Shown piece by piece: positions 5,558 through 8,084 of a stretch of 8,084 nucleotides of DNA; the stretch's first letter is position 1, and each line of letters starts with the position of its first letter. A model generated the notes under the pieces. It ran no database searches. It saw only the letters and a program-made list of their open reading frames with translations, and was not told the DNA's origin. The stretch lies in NCBI GenBank assembly GCA_023451415.1, contig JAEXZK010000162.1, positions 1 to 8,084 on the forward strand, read 5' to 3'. The stretch comes from Bacillota bacterium. GTDB lineage: Bacteria > Bacillota > Clostridia > Oscillospirales > Ruminococcaceae. The position numbers and the translations under genes are program-made.

Positions 5558-5699
5558 CTGTATATCGGCCTTTTCTGCCAGGTCGGCGTATGCCTTCCCC
5601 AGCCCTGAAGGGTAATTTTATTCCCATGTTTCAGTCCATGCAGCCTGTTCCCGGGCCGTGGCCAACGGGATCGCCGCCTTCCCACATCCCACAGCGGCA

Positions 5700-5732
5700 A
5701 AAAATAAAAGCCCCCACAGGGCTTTTATTTTT
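5700..5732. terminator. Bidirectional intrinsic terminator at the end of glyA-rarA
   Basis: AAAAATAAAAGCCC (5700-5713), loop CCACA, and GGGCTTTTATTTTT (5719-5732) form a perfect 14-bp stem, with A/T-rich outer parts giving a U-tract in either direction. The rarA TAA stop (5731-5733) lies in its right edge. Confidence 0.9.
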
Positions 5733-6996
5733 ACTTCTGCTGGCCGCGCTGGCGGCGGCGGTATTCCAGGGCCGCCTGCTCGGTCTTATTTTCGCCGAAG
5801 CGGTAGTAGACGCGGTCCCGGATGGGATCGGGAAGGTACTGCTGGGCCACCCAGTGGCCGGGGAAGTCGTGGGGATACTGGTAGAACTGGCCCTTTACTT
5901 TGGCGTCCGCCCCGTCGTAATGCTTATTTTGGAGCTGGCGGGGGATGTCCCCGGTCCGCCCCGCCTTCACGTCCGCCATGGCCTCGTTGATGGCCATGTA
6001 AGAGCTGTTGGACTTGGGCGACGTAGCCAGCAGGACCACCGCCTCCCCCAGGGGGATGCGGGCCTCGGGGAGGCCCAGCTGGAGGGCGCTGTCCACACAG
6101 GCCTTGGTGATGACCACCGCCATGGGGTAGGCCATGCCCACGTCCTCGGCGGCCACCACCAAAAGCCGGCGGCAGGGGGACAAAAGATCCCCCGCCTCCA
6201 GCAGCCGGGCCAGGTAGTGGAGGGCGGCGTTCTCATCCGAGCCGCGGATGGACTTCTGGAGGGCGGACAGCAGGTCGTAATGCTGGTCCCCGTCCTTGTC
6301 GTACCGCATGGCGCTGCGCTGGCCCAGGGCCATGGCGTCGGACATGGTGATCCGCCGCGCCCCCTCCCGGGGGAGGGCCCCCAGATAGGCCAGCTCCAGG
6401 GCGTTGATGCTCTTGCGGACGTCGCCTCCGCAGGCATAGGCCAGGTGCTCCAGCACCCCTTCCTCCACCTCCACCGGCCCCTCCTCCCGGAGGACCTCCA
6501 GCACCCGGCGCAGGCCTCGGAGCACCTCCTCCGGAGAGACCGCCTTAAACTCAAAGACGGTGCTCCTGCTGAGGATGGCGTTATAAATGTAGAAATAAGG
6601 GTTCTCGGTGGTGGAAGCGATGAGGGTGATGGAGCCGTTTTAGATGAACTCCAGCAGGGTCTGCTGCTGTTTTTTGTTCAGGTACTGGATCTCGTCCAGG
6701 TAGAGGACCACCCCGCCCACGCCGGCAAAGCTGTCCAGGTCGTTGATCAAGGCCTTGATGTCCCCGGTGGAGGCGGTGGTGCCGTTGAGCTTGTAGAGGG
6801 TCTTGCCGGCGGTGCCGGCGATAATCCGGGCGGCGGTGGTTTTGCCCACCCCCGAGGGCCCGTAAAAGATCATATTGGGGATCTCTCCCCCCTGGGCGAT
6901 GCGGCGGAGGATGCCGTCCGGGCCCAGGAGGTGCTCCTGTCCCACCATGTCGTCCAGGGTCTTGGGCCGGATCCGCTCAGCCAGAGGCGTCGCCAT
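5731..6996 (-). pseudogene. rarA: Replication-associated recombination protein A, interrupted by one in-frame TAA
   Basis: RarA/MgsA is a hexameric AAA+ ATPase, related to clamp-loader and RuvB ATPases, that acts at stalled replication forks. Seen: the frame starts MATPLAERIRPKTLDDMVGQEHLL, with Walker A GPSGVGKT at 46-53 and Walker B LYLDEI at 98-103. It then hits TAA at 6640-6642 (codon 119) in LLEFI-stop-NGSITLIASTTENP, where the family has Glu. The same frame continues without another stop for 302 codons. These carry sensor 1 (ITLIASTTEN), the arginine finger (LSR, about 142-144), the sensor 2/lid region GGDVRKSINALELA, and the RarA C-terminal domain with HYDLLSALQKSIRGSD and NKHYDGADAKVKGQFYQYPHDFPGHWVAQQYLP. 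Read through, it would be 421 residues, close to the family's usual length. The start at 6996 has AAGGAGG 6 bases upstream; the ATG at 7002 would abut that site. The unsuppressed product is a 118-residue stub. It follows glyA by 26 bases. Confidence 0.9.
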
Positions 6997-7022
6997 AGGC
7001 ATCCTCCTTGTCCTTGCCTCCC

Positions 7023-8084
7023 TTATTCGTAAAGGGGATATTTTTTGCAGATGCCGTCAACCGCAGCGCGGATGTCGTCGGCCTTGGTCTCAAAGTTCAC
7101 CGCCGTGTCGTAGATGCACTGGGCGATGGTCTCCATATCGGCCTCCACCAGGCCCCTGGTGGTGACGGCGGGGGTGCCCACCCGGATGCCGCTGGTGACA
7201 AAGGGCTTCTCGGGGTCGTTGGGGATGGCATTCTTGTTGACGGTGATGTACACCTCGTCCAGGCGGTGCTCCAGCTCCTTGCCGGTGATCTTCATGGGCC
7301 GCAGGTCCACCAGCATCAGGTGGTTGTCGGTGCCGCCGGACACCAGGTCGAAGCCCTTGTCCAGCAGAGCGGCGGCCAGGGCCTTGGCGTTTTTCACGAT
7401 CTGCTGCTGGTAGGCCTTGAACTCAGGCTTCAGCGCCTCTCCAAAGCAGACGGCCTTGGCGGCGATGATGTGCTCCAGGGGGCCGCCCTGGGTGCCGGGG
7501 AAGATGGCCTTGTCGATCTGCTTTGCCAGTTCTTCCCGGCAGAGGATCATGCCGCCCCGGGGGCCGCGGAGGGTCTTGTGGGTGGTGGTGGTCACCACGT
7601 CGGCGTAGGGTACGGGGCTCATGTGGAGCCCGGCTGCCACAAGGCCGGCGATGTGGGCCATATCCACCATGAAGTAGGCGCCCACTTCCTTGGCGATCTC
7701 GCCGATGGTCTTGAAGTCGATCTCCCGGGGGTAGGCGCTGGCGCCAGCCACGATCAGCTTGGGCTTGCACTCCATGGCCTTCTGCCGCAGGCCGTCGTAG
7801 TCGATGACCTGCTTGTCGTCCGAGACGCCGTAGGCCACAAAGTTATAATACTTGCCGGACATGTTGACAGGGGAACCGTGGGTCAGATGGCCGCCGTGGG
7901 CCAGATTCATGCCCAGGATGGTGTCGCCGGGGTTGACCAGGGCGAAGTAGACCGCCAGATTGGCCTGGGCGCCGGAATGAGGCTGGACGTTGGCGTGCTC
8001 CGCGCCAAAGAGGGCTTTCGCCCGCTCCCGGGCCAGATCCTCCACAATGTCCACCTTCTCGCAGCCGCCGTAGTACCGGTGGCC
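7023..8084 (-). CDS. glyA: Serine hydroxymethyltransferase, N-terminus cut by window edge
   Basis: PLP-dependent cytoplasmic enzyme that interconverts serine plus tetrahydrofolate with glycine plus 5,10-methylene-tetrahydrofolate, the main source of one-carbon units. Seen: 353 residues are present, entering at [22 protein letters not shown]. The usual length is about 412-420, so roughly 60 N-terminal residues lie beyond 8084. [19 protein letters not shown] and [14 protein letters not shown] are family blocks. [13 protein letters not shown] holds the Asp that contacts the PLP ring nitrogen and its His. [14 protein letters not shown] holds the Schiff-base lysine. The C-terminal part carries [12 protein letters not shown], the family block [25 protein letters not shown], and the end KKYPLYE. 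It is upstream of rarA on the same strand with a 26-base gap and no terminator, so the two form an operon at least here. Confidence 0.98.
   Translation of the reverse strand, partial: GHRYYGGCEKVDIVEDLARERAKALFGAEHANVQPHSGAQANLAVYFALVNPGDTILGMNLAHGGHLTHGSPVNMSGKYYNFVAYGVSDDKQVIDYDGLRQKAMECKPKLIVAGASAYPREIDFKTIGEIAKEVGAYFMVDMAHIAGLVAAGLHMSPVPYADVVTTTTHKTLRGPRGGMILCREELAKQIDKAIFPGTQGGPLEHIIAAKAVCFGEALKPEFKAYQQQIVKNAKALAAALLDKGFDLVSGGTDNHLMLVDLRPMKITGKELEHRLDEVYITVNKNAIPNDPEKPFVTSGIRVGTPAVTTRGLVEADMETIAQCIYDTAVNFETKADDIRAAVDGICKKYPLYE

Noticed and set aside
5731..6525. Separate downstream gene starting inside rarA
   Set aside because: Its first codon is a GTG within a RarA helix, with no properly spaced ribosome site; it is the continuation of the same frame after the nonsense codon.
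6640..6642. Reassigned TAA codon (alternative genetic code) as explanation for the rarA stop
   Set aside because: TAA also ends glyA, sua5 and rarA itself at the expected family C-termini, and RF1, which reads TAA, is encoded here.
5530..7032. Plus-strand 500-codon ORF over rarA
   Set aside because: Antisense shadow; the minus strand encodes recognisable RarA motifs along its whole length.

Overview
The window looks like core chromosome from a GC-rich member of the Clostridia, most likely Oscillospirales of the Flavonifractor/Lawsonibacter/Intestinimonas kind. This is inferred from high GC in coding DNA, AT-rich intergenic promoters, AGGAGG-type ribosome binding sites, and Firmicutes-type small genes (DUF951, CPCC family, short S1-domain protein). 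I see no rRNA, tRNA, CRISPR array, transposase, phage gene or attachment site.

Layout. Positions 1-3365, minus strand: a housekeeping cluster read as DUF951 protein, prfA (release factor 1), CPCC cysteine-rich protein, Sua5-type threonylcarbamoyl-AMP synthase, then coaE, which runs off the left edge. A sigma-A-like promoter lies at 3514-3543. Positions 3603-4961, plus strand: an unrecognised 101-residue protein and a protein with three S1-like segments. The 132-base leader between them can form several competing hairpins. A strong bidirectional terminator (4993-5037) separates the S1 gene from a convergent 61-residue zinc-ribbon/membrane protein (5054-5239, minus). That small gene is divergent from a 58-residue ribbon-helix-helix regulator (5364-5540, plus). 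Their shared AT-rich promoter region carries inverted half-sites that could be operators. Positions 5700-8084, minus strand: glyA (running off the right edge) followed by rarA, ending in a bidirectional terminator that overlaps the rarA stop.

How the genes relate. The left cluster is translation-centred: RF1 terminates translation and Sua5 starts t6A synthesis on tRNAs reading ANN codons, with coaE for coenzyme A downstream. The S1-like protein is also an RNA binder. glyA supplies one-carbon units and rarA acts at stalled replication forks.

Most notable: (1) rarA is interrupted by a single in-frame TAA where the family has Glu, just after Walker B, with 302 intact codons beyond it; (2) the S1 leader has four mutually complementary segments plus a perfect anti-Shine-Dalgarno sequence, an attenuator-like layout that may be an undescribed cis-regulatory RNA; (3) the ribbon-helix-helix/zinc-ribbon pair shares a compact divergent promoter with candidate operator half-sites. 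No large novel enzymatic or defence system is visible.
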